Below, piece after piece: positions 1-10,232 of a DNA stretch of 64,000 nt (position 1 is the stretch's first letter; the number at the start of each line of letters is the position of its first letter). The stretch comes from Bufo bufo (lineage: Eukaryota > Chordata > Amphibia > Anura > Bufonidae). The position numbers and the translations under genes were made by a program. The notes beneath the pieces are model-generated. The model made no database searches, was not told where the DNA came from, and saw only the letters and a program-made list of their open reading frames with translations. Where the stretch lies: assembly GCF_905171765.1 (NCBI RefSeq), contig NC_053390.1, forward strand, positions 593,241,793-593,305,792, in the 5' to 3' direction.

Positions 1-198
1 TTCAAGAAAATAGCCAAAAGTCTTTTTTTTTTTAACATAAAACGTTCATAAACAATGAAAAGCAAGTAATAATCCAAAATGTAGACTTGCAAGGTCAAAC
101 AAACACCCACACAATCAAGCAAGGCAAACCAATAGAAATCAAGTACTAGTTTCAAAGCATCTTTGTGCAAGAACTTGTATGTGTTTGTGTGGGTGTTT

Positions 199-784
199 TT
201 AGATGCATGTGTTGCAAAAGCTGACACTTTTAGCATGTTCTTTGCAGATATATTTTTTACAGTGGAGGCATAATGTGTGTGTCTTTCTGTCCTTATTGCT
301 GGGGCAGACCTGACACCTCTTTCTTTTAGAATCAGATGGCATCACTGGAGTTATGACTGTGGCTGTGCTGGTTGATGTTGAGGCAAGGCTAGATGATGAT
401 GAGGATGCTGGCACGGATTCTCTTTGTGTTGTTGATGGTGTGGATGGAGTGCTTGATGAACTCTGCATCTGTCTGATCACGGCTGCAGTGATTGGATCTC
501 GAGACACCCGTTTCCTTTGCTCAATGTGTGCCTTGACAAGGGAACTTCCTAGCTCCTCGAGAAATATTCTCCACTTGTTTTTTTTTTTTGTGTTCCAACC
601 TGGGTGGATGTGGGTCCATAACACAAATGCATTGTATGCAGACACATCTAGGATGTTAGAAAACACAGCCATCGGCCATCTTGACATATCTGCCTCTTGA
701 CTTGTCCCAGAGACTATCAGTGGCCTCATTATAGGATCTGTACACTCCAGCAAGAGAAGAACACCAATATAAGCATCTAGGCAT
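199..784 (-). pseudogene. piggyBac transposase, C-terminal fragment with cysteine-rich domain
   Basis: The frame starts at the Ngaro junction with CLDAYIGVLLLLE, a segment that normally lies before the catalytic core. It then jumps directly to MSRWPMAVFSNILDVSAYNA, which normally lies after the core, so the DDE core has been deleted. The end is a cysteine-rich domain with spacing C-x2-C-x11-C-x2-C-x4-C, then KEH and C-x2-C. This is the zinc-binding domain that in piggyBac transposases contacts the transposon ends. The listed reading frame runs on into Ngaro B2 sequence (to 801), which is not part of the gene. Confidence 0.8.
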
Positions 785-1020
785 GGGGGCAAATGACACA
801 CTTTAATACTAACTAGGTTGTTAAATAAATAATTGACACTAACAACATAGTGGAAGAAATGGCCGCTGTGCTTTATTAAGGGTCACTTAAAATATTTTAC
901 AACCATGAATAAAAAAATTTATTAATTTAAAATACCATAAAAACCAATACCAGAAGACCAATGATAAATTAACCATATAAGGACCAAGATCCACTCAGCA
1001 TGAGCTGAGCGACACTACCC
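785..1020 (-). repeat. Ngaro B2 repeat (3' end)
   Basis: Second copy of B1 and the element's 3' terminus, joined to piggyBac sequence at the cat trinucleotide at 782-784. Confidence 0.9.
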
Positions 1021-1083
1021 CTCTAATAAAGCCCAGCGACAGATGATACAGTGGAAAAAATAAGGGAAGGGGGGGGGGTGGGA

Positions 1084-1430
1084 CGCTGGTCAGCTCTTCA
1101 GGCACTTCTGAGCCAGCTCCGCCGAACCTGGGAATATAAAGGGGAACAGATTCCCGCCGATAAACAAACAACAAATCAGGGAGCTGGAAATCTCCCCCAG
1201 CAACGGGCAGCAACCAATCAGCTGCGCTCTTGACTCCCAGCAGCTGGAATCTTCTAGAATGCAGGTAAGACGATTTCTGAGGTGATTTTACCTGAAATAG
1301 AAAAAAGGGCGGGAAAAGAGGTACAGAAAGAGAAACAAGGCCCTAAAGAAACCCTAACTTAAAACCTACCTAAGGTGTCATAGCCCCCATGTCTCCCCCC
1401 AAGCTAAACGCTCTGGAGGGGTTAATTCAT
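1084..1430 (-). repeat. Ngaro A2 repeat
   Basis: Second copy of A1. Its outer edge is separated from B2 by about 63 bp containing a run of ten Gs at about 1069-1078. Confidence 0.9.
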
Positions 1431-1666
1431 GGGGGCAAATGACACACTTTAATACTAACTAGGTTGTTAAATAAATAATTGACACTAATAACATAGTGGA
1501 AGAAATGGCCGCTGTGCTTTATTAAGGGTCACTTAAAATATTTTACAACCATAAATAAATAAATAAATTAATTTAAAATACCATAAAAACCAATACCAGA
1601 AGACCAATGATAAATTAACCATATAAGGACCAAGATCCACTCAGCATGAGCTGAGCGACACTACCC
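1431..1666 (-). repeat. Ngaro B1 repeat
   Basis: About 236 bp, nearly identical to 785-1020. It directly follows the SGNH frame and abuts A2 at the cat trinucleotide. Confidence 0.9.
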
Positions 1667-1689
1667 CACAAGCCACGCCTAACAAAGGC

Positions 1690-2259
1690 GAGGCCCCCCA
1701 CAACACCGCAGCCATTTCTCCACTATATTCTGAAGGCCCAAATTAAAAATGTCAATCCCTACCTCAGAAAGATGAAGTTATCGGACCTAAAAAGGCCAGG
1801 CAAAAACCCCTCCAAGTCTAAATGCCTATAACTAAACCCACCCACTAAAGGAAGAAATTTATCAAGGGCCCTATTCACTCTTTTACGAATTTTTTCTAAA
1901 AATTTACCATCCTTACCTGACCAGACTAAACGAGGGACAATTTCTGAAAAAACTAAATCAGTACTGGGAAGACTATGACGTAATAAGGCCAGATCCCACT
2001 TCATAACCCACAATAGTTCACAGGTTCTTGACCTACCTAAATCATTCCCCCCAAGGTGGATAACTAACAAATGCGGAACAGGCCATTTTTTCATTAGCCT
2101 AATCATTTCCACCATTAACCCTTTCCAACACAATCCTCTAACTCCCTGCCAAAGGATAAGAACTTCAGATGTATTAAACGACAAATTCTCTGAGTATATT
2201 CTTTTTTCAGCTCGCTTCTGAGCCCAAAACACAAATGAATGTCCCACAATCCAAATCAC
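1690..2259 (-). pseudogene. Ngaro SGNH-hydrolase-like protein, frameshifted near the C terminus
   Basis: This frame matches the extra ORF seen in many vertebrate and echinoderm Ngaro elements. SGNH blocks: IVGHSF (block I, GHS in place of GDS), GVRG (block II, about residue 39) and HLGGND (block III, about 69-73). The open frame ends at 1759, but the expected block V (D-x-x-H) is found in the next frame as HLSEVGID just after it, so a one-base shift near 1785-1790 has truncated the protein. The product may be an esterase-like enzyme. Its role in the element's life cycle is unknown. Confidence 0.75.
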
Positions 2260-2291
2260 AAACTGACTCCCTGTAAAAATAAAAAAGGCAT

Positions 2292-3217
2292 TCAGACTGG
2301 TAGCATTAACTCTGGTCTAACATAAATTTTAAACCTATTAGATTCCCATCTCCCAATTCTTTTAACTACTGAATCATCTAACCCAAACCTAGAAGCCTCC
2401 GTCGCAGCACTTATCCTAAAATAATGCGACGAGAATTTTACAGAGCTAAGCCCCAATTTCCTCAAACATTTCTTCAGAATTGCGCTAAACTGAAATTTAG
2501 TGAGAGGGGAGAAATCCTGATGCATTAAAAAAGAGCCACTTTCAGAAGGATGAATCTCAAGAAAACACCTTATCAATTTAACCGGACAAAAATCAGAACC
2601 TAACCAAGAACATAATCTAACTACCTGACCCCTACCATACTGATCAGTTTTGGACCTTCTGATAAAAATCTCCACTTTATTATCAAAAACAACAACATCT
2701 GAAAACACCAAACCGGATAAATTATTACGGCTCGCCGCCACCAACTCACTAATCCTAAAAGCCCCGAAAAAGCTAACACAAAGGCTGTACGAAAAAGCAA
2801 TACCTCAAATTGATCCCTACACACGTTACCCAAAACTCTACAAAGGTCACCCAATAAAGAGATAGAAATTGGCCTCCTAGTATCCAGCTTGCAAACACTT
2901 TTCTTGTAACCCTTTAACGACTGTTTAATCTGAAAAAAGGAAGATAACGGTCTCTCACCTCGCAGTTTCTGAAAAAATGAAACACCTGCCACCACTCTAG
3001 CAATAGACGAAGCCGCCAATTTTCTATTAAACAAACTAGTAACAAACAATAAACCATTACTTAAAACATCCCCTTTAATATCCACAGAACATGCATTTAC
3101 GAAATAACACCAATCCCTCCATGCGGCAGAGTAAGCTGCCCAGGTTTTTGGGGCTACAGACCTCTCAATAGCTGCAGACATCAATCCCAAATCAACCCCC
3201 ACAGATGTTGAGGACAC
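2292..3217 (-). pseudogene. Ngaro tyrosine recombinase, one frameshift
   Basis: The N-terminal half (3217 to about 2765) is a SAM-like helical domain with SVAPKTWAAYSAAWRDWC, as in phage-type integrases. The catalytic half is in another frame (2744-2292) and shows the core residues: R in ELVAASRNN, K in RRSKTDQ, H-x-x-R in SSHYFRISAAT, W in GRWESNRF and the nucleophilic tyrosine in KIYVRPEL. The shift lies at about 2762-2765 in a run of four cytosines on the plus strand. One base there restores the usual AFRISELVAASR reading. The enzyme would integrate circular element DNA. Confidence 0.85.
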
Positions 3218-4875
3218 GGGCTCCCATCCAGATCCGCCTCCGGAGCTAACTCCCGGAATCTCAGGAACTGTGAACGAGACAAAGAATCAGCCAGCACGTT
3301 AGAAGATCCTACAATATATTTCGCTTTGATCCATATATTAAACTTCATACAGAAAAGAACTAAATGCCTTAATAACTTTACTACTACATCACATTTAGAC
3401 GAGAGAGTATTGACCGCAAAGCAAACCCCTTTGTTATCCGTGTGTAATAAAATCCTCCTATCCTTAAACTCATACCCCCAAAGAACAACGGCAACAATAA
3501 CCGGAAACAGTTCTAATAAAACAATATTCCTAGTAAGACCATTCTCCACCAATGAAGCTGGCCATTTTTCAGCTGACCATTTTCCGTTCCAGAACGCCCC
3601 ATATCCACAACTACCGGCTGCATCTGTAAATAACCCTAAAGCGTCTGAACTCAAAAATTCTTCTTGCCAACAACTAGAACCATTAAATTCCTGGAGGAAC
3701 TCTAACCAAACACCCAAATCTTCCTTCAGACATCTAGTCAACCGAATATGGGCATTAGGCGACTTAAGACCCCTAGTCGAAAAATACAACCAACTAGAAA
3801 AAACCCTACCTATGGGAATAACCTTACAAGCAAAATTAAGGGAACCAAGAAGAGATTGCATTTCTCTCAGCGTACATTTCTTCTTACCCAACAAAGACAA
3901 CAGCAACATCCGAATTTTGACCAATTTCGCCTCAGACAGGCGGAATTCCATGCGACTAGAGTCGATAACTATCCCCAAAAACTCTAAACAAACACAGGGA
4001 CCAACAGTCTTCTCTTCTGCTACTGGAATGCCAAAACAAGAACAAATATCTAAAAACCTAACTAACAGATCTGAACAAGCGCTAGAATGAGAAGAACCGA
4101 CAAACAAAAAATCATCTAAATAATGAAGAACACCATTAAAATTTAAATCACACTCAACAACCCACTGAATAAAAGAAGAAAATGCTTCAAAGTAATAACA
4201 GGACAACGAAAAACCCATCGGCAAGCATTTATCAAAATAAAAATAACTATCAAAATGAAAACCTAACGAGTTGAAGCCATCTGGACAAACAGGTAGTAAA
4301 CGGAACGCAGATTTAATGTCCGCTTTCGCTAACAGGGCATCCTTGCCGAAAGACCTAACTAAAGCTAATGCACTATCAAACGAGGCATATGACACAGAAG
4401 CCTTAGATTTATCCACCATATCGTTCAAAGAACTTTTTTCTGGGAACGACAGGTGATGAATCAGTCTAAAATCCCCAGGCTCCTTCTTTGGCACAACGCC
4501 CAAAGGAGAAAGCCTAAAAATAACAAATGGCGGCTCTGAAAAGGGGCCCTCAATCCTCCCCAAATCCAGCTCTTTCTGAATCTTAATACGGACCACCTCC
4601 TTATGCAAATTTACGGATTTTAAGTTCTCAACCCAACAGCAGCCAACACCAGAAAAATGTGGAACTTCAAAACCATACAGAAAACCGTTAAAAATTAAAT
4701 CAGCTTTCTGACGGTCTGGATAAAGAGCGAGCCAGGGTTGCATTTCTGCCAACTTCACTGGACTCAATGCTTTTTGCCACTTGTTCCCTAACGTTTGGCT
4801 GCTGTTGGCTTGACTGGGAATTCCTTTTAAAGCAACGGGACATAGGATGGGTCCCCCCACAAAAGGAACACTCAT
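3181..4875 (-). CDS. Ngaro reverse transcriptase / RNase H
   Basis: An open frame of 564 residues. Reverse transcriptase motifs are visible in order: LSPLGVVPKKEPGDFRLIHH (about 122-141), ADIKSAF with catalytic D186, LPMGFSLSC (218-226) and HYLDDFLF with D254 and D255. RNase H follows: FTDAAGSCGYGAF with D418, LLELFP with E455, HTDNKG with D480, and a closing NVLADSLSR. This RT plus RNase H layout without an integrase or APE domain is typical of DIRS-order elements. The gag frame overlaps its start and the recombinase frame overlaps its last 12 codons, so translation of the set probably depends on re-initiation or frameshifting. The protein itself looks intact. Confidence 0.9.
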   Translation of the reverse strand: MSVPFVGGPILCPVALKGIPSQANSSQTLGNKWQKALSPVKLAEMQPWLALYPDRQKADLIFNGFLYGFEVPHFSGVGCCWVENLKSVNLHKEVVRIKIQKELDLGRIEGPFSEPPFVIFRLSPLGVVPKKEPGDFRLIHHLSFPEKSSLNDMVDKSKASVSYASFDSALALVRSFGKDALLAKADIKSAFRLLPVCPDGFNSLGFHFDSYFYFDKCLPMGFSLSCYYFEAFSSFIQWVVECDLNFNGVLHYLDDFLFVGSSHSSACSDLLVRFLDICSCFGIPVAEEKTVGPCVCLEFLGIVIDSSRMEFRLSEAKLVKIRMLLLSLLGKKKCTLREMQSLLGSLNFACKVIPIGRVFSSWLYFSTRGLKSPNAHIRLTRCLKEDLGVWLEFLQEFNGSSCWQEEFLSSDALGLFTDAAGSCGYGAFWNGKWSAEKWPASLVENGLTRNIVLLELFPVIVAVVLWGYEFKDRRILLHTDNKGVCFAVNTLSSKCDVVVKLLRHLVLFCMKFNIWIKAKYIVGSSNVLADSLSRSQFLRFRELAPEADLDGSPCPQHLWGLIWD

Positions 4876-5991
4876 GTTTAAAACGGCAACTATTCAACCA
4901 TTTACATGAAGCCTCGTTATAAGCAAAACATACACCCTTTCTCATAACCGTATGAGACGACACCGGCGGCTTTGCCGGAATAGCTTTTTGCGGCAACATC
5001 AAATTTACCCAAATCCCAATGTCCTTCACACCCCATTTAAGGGATGGATGGACAGCTAACTTTTGGCGGAATGTCTCGTCGTATTGAAACCAAGCCATCC
5101 CGCCAAAATTCTGGAACAATCCCGAACACAGCTCAGAATGCTTCTCCCCCAAAACCGCAGCATAAACACAAAATGCCTGAAGCCAATTGTTAAATGATCT
5201 AGGGGGAAAGCGTTTCTTTTCATCATCTAATTTTACATCCTTTTTAAAAGCACTATCTTTGGCGGATGGCAATAACGCCATTAATTCAACGTACTCCATC
5301 CGCCAAATACGCTCTTTCATATTAACACTAAGATGATATCCCAAAGGAGACACTTCATAGGCTAGAGCCTCCTTCAAACTTTAACCCCTGCGCTTCTCTC
5401 CATCACAGGCACAACATTGCCAACATTATTAACACCAGACGGCATAACAACCGTACCTAGACCATTGCTCCAGACATCTGAAGCAGCATTAACCGTTTGC
5501 CTGCTAGTAAACTCAGCTAGCAGCTTAACCAGATCATTTAAAACAGAAGACTCAGACACAGGGACAACATTTATGTTCTCACCCACTGGTAGACCCTCCT
5601 GGCGTGGACCAGAGGCTGAAGATGATGGGTGTGGTAGTCTTCCCAGGGGGCCCGGAGACGGCTCAACCAACAAAGGTGGGAGCCTCTCAACAGGCCGCCC
5701 CTGTAGCTCATTCAGGATGCTTCGCTGATCCACTTCATGCTGCAGCTCCTCACTGGCAGCACCTTGATGACGCTCCCCACTAGTGAGATCACCTGTAGAA
5801 TAGATAGTAGGACCGCTCTGCCCTCCAGACTCGCTGCTCCTGGAGGACCGACGGCCTCTCTGCAAAGCCACTCCTCTCTGGCTGCTGCTGCGTCGGTGCC
5901 CCGCCCCCGGGGGAGGAGTATAAGCGCTCCTTGCTTTTCTAGCTCTTTTGCTTGGTAGCGCTGCTGACTCCTCCTCCCGGAAACGGCCCAT
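4700..5991 (-). pseudogene. Ngaro gag-like protein, frameshifted
   Basis: Two overlapping minus-strand frames make one gag-like product. 5991-5374 is a low-complexity N-terminal half rich in S, R, G and P that opens with MGRFREEES. 5377-4700 is the folded half and ends in two zinc-binding motifs: a CCCH finger (C-x7-C-x5-C-x3-H in CFAYNEASCKWLNSCRFKH) followed closely by a knuckle (C-x2-C-x3-H-x4-C in CSFCGGTHPMSRC). The switch of frame near 5375 looks like a one-base change, not a programmed shift, because no slippery heptamer is evident. The protein would package element RNA. The frame runs about 175 bp into the pol frame. Confidence 0.65.
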
Positions 5992-6270
5992 AGATCCTCT
6001 AGCTGAGCGCCGCTACAGCAAGCTTCTAACAGCTGGAACCGGTCCTTCATCTTCCTCCACAGGCGGCGGCGGCAGCTCCAGCGATGGCGGCAGCGGCGGT
6101 AACATCGGGGTTCCCAGCAGAGGTCCAGACGAACTCGGCGGCGGTGACAACCCTTGAGGTGAGCTTGATAGGAGCGGCGCCGGTATATTCAAACAGCTCC
6201 TCAGCCAGTCTTCTCCGCCGGCGGACCCCGCTCTCTTCATCAGCTGCTGCAGGAGTTCTTCCATGTCCCA

Positions 6271-6617
6271 CGCTGGTCAGCTCTTCAGGCACTTCTGAGC
6301 CAGCTCCGCCGAACCTGGGAATATAAAGGGGAACAGATTTCCGCCGATAAACAAACAACAAATCAGGGAGCTGGAAATCTCCCCCAGCAACGGGCAGCAA
6401 CCAATCAGCTGCGCTCTTGACTCCCAGCAGCTGGAATCTTCTAGAATACAGGTAAGACGATTTCTGAGGTGATTTTACCTGAAATAGAAAAAAGGGCGGG
6501 AAAAGAGGTACAGAAAGAGAAACAAGGCCCTAAAGAAACCCTAACTTAAAACCTACCTAAGGTGTCATAGCCCCCATGTCTCCCCCCAAGCTAAATGCTC
6601 TGGAGGGGTTAATTCAT
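6271..6617 (-). repeat. Ngaro A1 repeat (5' end)
   Basis: About 347 bp, matching 1084-1430 with very few differences. It carries the element's 5' end and presumably its promoter. Confidence 0.9.
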
Positions 6618-7101
6618 TCCTCATTTATGTCATTCCACATGTTGCCATGGACTTTTTTTCCTTCAAGGTTTGTCATTGCAATGATCACTTTTTTTAGTGA
6701 CAATGGCATGAACAGTTCAAAACATGTTTTGATGTCACTTACTCTCGTCACAGCAAACCTTGTGATCCCAGGGGTCATTTTGATTACATCTGCAGCAGCT
6801 GTAAGTCAGGAGGTTCTGAACTCCAACAGATCTTACCACTTTTGGATTTGAATGTTTCAGCAGGAACAGCAGCAGGTTCAGCACTGGTGGCCTCCTCATC
6901 AGACTCATCAGATGTTTCTGTGTATTCTGGTTGATACTCTACTTCATTTTCTGCCTCAGAAACCTGCTCATGCATATCACTATGCTGCTCTGTGTCCTCT
7001 GCCTCATTTTCATCCAAGATATAATCCAGTATTTGGCTTCCTGCAAATCTTCTCACTCTTGCATGCTGCATATTGGAGATGATTACTCTGCAAGTCAGCA
7101 A
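6618..7101 (-). pseudogene. piggyBac transposase, N-terminal fragment
   Basis: The first part, read down from 7101, is a strongly acidic tail (many E and D residues, about residues 25-75), as usual at the N terminus of piggyBac transposases. After the phrase WSSEPPD at about 6810-6790 the frame shifts. The second part runs in another frame to the Ngaro junction and contains ITRFAV, a segment ending in CFELFM, and IAMTNL, in the order found in PGBD-type proteins. The last codons before the junction read NDINEE and continue on the other side of Ngaro as CLDAYIGVLLL. A frameshift and the insertion make this a pseudogene. Family assignment rests on recalled motif order, not on a search. Confidence 0.75.
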
Positions 7102-7459
7102 CTCTGAAATGTATTGGTCCTATGTTTCTTTACTTTATTTAGAGAAGCAGACAAGCAGGCAAAGAGATAGGCCCCTCCCTAACTACAGCTCACAGGGCTG
7201 AGAGGTGATTGGCTGTCTGTGTTACTAAGCAGAGAGAGTGTTTAGGATTTCAGTTTTGGCACTTATTATTGTCCTATAATCCTATATTATAACTGGGTCA
7301 GAATTGACCCTAACACCATAAACGTCTTAATTTTCACTACAGTATTTTATAATTTAGTGAAAAGGATTATTTTTCTATTACATTGTTTAAATAGAGGTTC
7401 CTGACAAAGTAAAAAAATCATGATGCAATAAACAAATTTATGTGATACTTATAGACATT

Positions 7460-7509
7460 CAAAACCTGAAAACGGGTCGGTTCTGACCCTAACATAAGAG
7501 GAGGGTTAA
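7460..7509 (-). repeat. piggyBac terminal inverted repeat and TTAA target
   Basis: Read on the minus strand, the sequence begins TTAACCCTCCTCTTATG followed by GGGTCAGAACCGACCC. A related GGGTCAGAATTGACCC motif recurs inside the element at about 7286-7302, as expected for subterminal transposase-binding repeats. TTAA at 7506-7509 is the target site. Confidence 0.75.
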
Positions 7510-7531
7510 GCTGGGAGGAATCATGACTTTA

Positions 7532-7612
7532 GATAGAAAAAATGACGAATATTCTAAAAAACGAATATATAGCACTATATTGAATATATTCGTTTTTTAG
7601 AATATTCATCTT
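7532..7612. repeat. AT-rich perfect hairpin, hAT-MITE remnant
   Basis: Arms of about 35 bp containing gaatattctaaaaaacgaat are inverted around tatagcactata. The same gcactata core and AT-rich style occur in the long hairpin at 27946-28305, so this is probably a scrap of that MITE family. Confidence 0.5.
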
Positions 7613-9196
7613 TTTTTTCAATCCGTACAGTTGTTCCACTTAGGCATACTCCTCCACTCCTCAGTGAGATCGTGAAAATCAGTTCTGATGGTATATTCTA
7701 ACCCCCAGGCGTTCCCATGGTGACGGGGACACTTGTCGGGGAGGAGTGGTAAGGTGGCAACAGCATGAGAAGTCAACACAGTGACCCAGTCACAGAGTGG
7801 CAAGGTGGCAATCAAATGAGCAGGATCAGGTCAGGTTCCAGCTGCCAGATACAGCGGGGACCCTGAGGATAGGACAGGAGCGGTTTATTATCGCTTCTAC
7901 CTACTCCTGTGCCAGGAGGAGAGTGCTGCATAAGGCCAGGTAGGGAAAGCAGGAAGATGCCGAGCGGCTTCTTATCTTAATCAGGTGTCTTAGGGCAGGA
8001 GCAGAACTGCAGGGTCTAAGGAAACTCTGATCAGCTCTGCCTGTGTGTAATGCCCCCACAGGGGGCTGCTTTCCCCTATAAATGGGGCTCTTGTGGATGT
8101 CCCAGTTACAGTGGAAACAGTGCAAGAAAAAAAAGTCTGCGTCCTCCAGAGGTCTTTTAATGACCTCTTGGGGACATATTATGTACCAAAAATAAATCAA
8201 AATATAATTAGAAAAAAATATATTAAAAATACAAATAAAAAAATATTAAAAAAAATTCTAAATCCCTTTGTTAACATAAACCATCCCTATAGTCACCCCG
8301 TTCACTTAGACCTATACATGTTATATATCAAAACGATTGTCACAAAATAGGGAACCCATTTCAATAATTAATTTTTGTGTCAGTTTTAATATTTAAGAAA
8401 TATAAAGCTATAATTAAAAAAATACTTTTTAATAAGAATTAGCAGTTTTCTCCTAATGAATCTTAAAAAAATGATAAAAAAAATCTCTATAAAAACATGC
8501 TAATAAAAAGTCCTAAGTGTCAAATAAAAAACGTGACAAAATTTATTTTGGTAGTCAAACAAATTAAAAAGTTAGGTCACTAAACCACCATGTGCGCAAA
8601 ATCACCAATAAATTGCCTGAACATCCAAGCCTTTTTTAGGCCCAGTCATGAAAGGGTTAAAAAAAACACATTTCGAATTAAATTGTTTTTGCTGGTAAAG
8701 TAGCTGAATTCTCTGCAGTATCTAAAAATGTATCTTTACACTTTGATTTTTAGACTATCATAAATAAAAGCCTTGTGTTGAAAGATAAGAGTTTTGCCAT
8801 TGCGGTGTTAAACAACGAGAAGATAGGAAAAATATGAAATGATTGTTGCTATAGAAACCCTAACAAGTAAAACCTCTTAGTAAATGAAGTCTTTCCCTAA
8901 CCCTGATGATTATGGAAGATTGGTATATTACCATCTTATGTTATTCATGTTACATATACTATATGCATATACAGTACTGTACTATAAGGAGTTTTAGTTT
9001 TCATGCATTCATTTTGCTTGGTAGAAAATAAGATTTTATACGATTTTCAATTTTATCCTAATTGAAAGTGATTCGGAAAAGTCTTTCTCTTGCTCTCTGT
9101 CTTTTATCTCGATTCTCTCAAATATTAGGACTCAAAACCCTAATTAATTAAATTCCAAAACTTGAATAAAAAACTTATATACTGTATATATATATA
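7613..9196. other. No gene; minisatellite scrap and unclassified repeat sequence
   Basis: 7736-7815 holds about one and a half units of the gtcacagagtgg / ggtggcaacag minisatellite seen in full at 25440-25725. 7820-8170 is moderately GC-rich and unclassified. 8200-9190 is AT-rich, with aaagggttaa at 8650-8659. The short open frames here have no family features. Confidence 0.5.
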
Positions 9197-10135
9197 CAGT
9201 ACAGACCAAAAGTTTGGACACACCTTCTCATTCAAAGAGTTTTCTTTATTTTCATGACTATGAAAATTGTAGATTCACACTGAAGGCATCAAAACTATGA
9301 ATTAACACATGTGGAATTATATACATAACAAACAAGTGTGAAACAACTGAAAATATGTCATATTCTAGGTTCTTCAAAGTAGCCACCTTTTGCTTTGATT
9401 ACTGCTTTGCACACTTTTGGCATTCTCTTGATGAGCTTCAAGAGGTAGTCCCCTGAAATGGTTTTCACTTCACAGGTGTGCCCTGTCAGGTTTAATAAGT
9501 GGGATTTCTTGCCATATAAATGGGGTTGGGACCATCAGTTGCGTTGAGGAGAAGTCAGGTGGATACACAGCTGATAGTCCTACTGAATAGACTGTTAGAA
9601 TTTGTATTATGGCAAGAAAAAAGCAGCTAAGTAAAGAAAAACGAGTGGCCATCATTACTTTAAGAAATGAAGGTCAGTCAGTCAGCCGAAAAATTGGGAA
9701 AACTTTGAAAGTAAGGGCTATTTGACCATGAAGGAGAGTGATGGGGTGCTGCGCCAGATGACCTGGCTTCCACAGTCACCGGACCTGAACCCAATCGAGA
9801 TGGTTTGGGGTGAGCTGGACCGCAGAGTGAAGGCAAAAGGGCCAACAAGTGCTAAGCATCTCTGGGAACTCCTTCAAGACTGTTGGAAGACCATTTCAGG
9901 GGACTACCTCTTGAAGCTCATCAAGAGAATGCCAAGAGTGTGCAAAGCAGTAATCAAAGCAAAAGGTGGCTACTTTGAAGAACCTAGAATATGACATATT
10001 TTCAGTTGTTTCACACTTGTTTGTTATGTATATAATTCCACATGTGTTAATTCATAGTTTTGATGCCTTCATAGTCATGAAAATAAAGAAAACTCTTTGA
10101 ATGAGAAGGTGTGTCCAAACTTTTGGTCTGTACTG
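9197..10135 (+). mobile_element. Tc1-like transposon, internally deleted (939 bp)
   Basis: TIRs start CAGTACAGACCAAAAG and are flanked by TA on both sides (9195-9196 and 10136-10137). The inverted repeats are unusually long, about 265 bp (9197-9460 and about 9870-10135). The right one reaches into the last codons of the transposase, so the left arm contains those codons in reverse. Full-length relatives are near 1.6 kb; here the middle of the transposase is deleted. The element could move only with enzyme supplied from elsewhere. Confidence 0.9.
9609..9994 (+). pseudogene. Tc1 transposase with large internal deletion
   Basis: The ATG at 9609 opens MARKKQLSKEKRVAII and continues through the first helix-turn-helix to about 9710. 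The sequence then jumps to the C-terminal third in another frame (9722-9994). WLPQSPDLNPIEMVWGEL there carries the last acidic residue of the DDE triad. About 200 codons, including the first two catalytic aspartates, are gone. Confidence 0.85.
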
Positions 10136-10232
10136 TATATATATTATAAAACTTGAATTTTAGAATTTTAGATTTGATTTACTAACCTATAGTTGTATAT
10201 AATGGAAGGGTGACCAGGCTTATATTTACAAG

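Larger units (their letters stand above)
785..6617 (-). mobile_element. Ngaro-type tyrosine-recombinase retrotransposon (DIRS order)
   Basis: The element is near complete and lies on the minus strand. Read 5' to 3' the order is A1 (6617-6271), gag, RT/RNase H, tyrosine recombinase, SGNH hydrolase, B1 (1666-1431), A2 (1430-1084), B2 (1020-785). These split direct repeats define Ngaro-like elements, which integrate through a circular intermediate by a tyrosine recombinase. No target duplication is visible. The trinucleotide cat stands at both outer junctions and at the internal A2/B1 junction, consistent with strand exchange at a short shared core. gag, the recombinase and the SGNH frame each carry a frameshift; RT/RNase H is open. 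Confidence 0.9.
1..7505 (-). mobile_element. piggyBac-like DNA transposon, split by Ngaro, left end outside the window
   Basis: This is a piggyBac superfamily element read on the minus strand. Its 5' end is a TTAACCCTCCTC-type terminus beside a TTAA target site at 7506-7509. N-terminal transposase sequence lies at 6618-7101 and C-terminal sequence at 199-784. Between them an Ngaro retrotransposon (785-6617) has been inserted. Removing it joins the reading frame smoothly, which confirms one original element. The 3' terminus is not in the window. The DDE catalytic core is missing, so the copy was already a non-autonomous deletion derivative. Confidence 0.8.

Noticed and set aside
199..801. Treating the 200-codon frame as an intact short gene
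   Set aside because: Its first codons come from Ngaro B2 sequence; it is a chimera of two transposons.
3326..4090. Plus-strand open frame of 254 codons
   Set aside because: Shadow of the Ngaro reverse transcriptase on the opposite strand; low-complexity composition.
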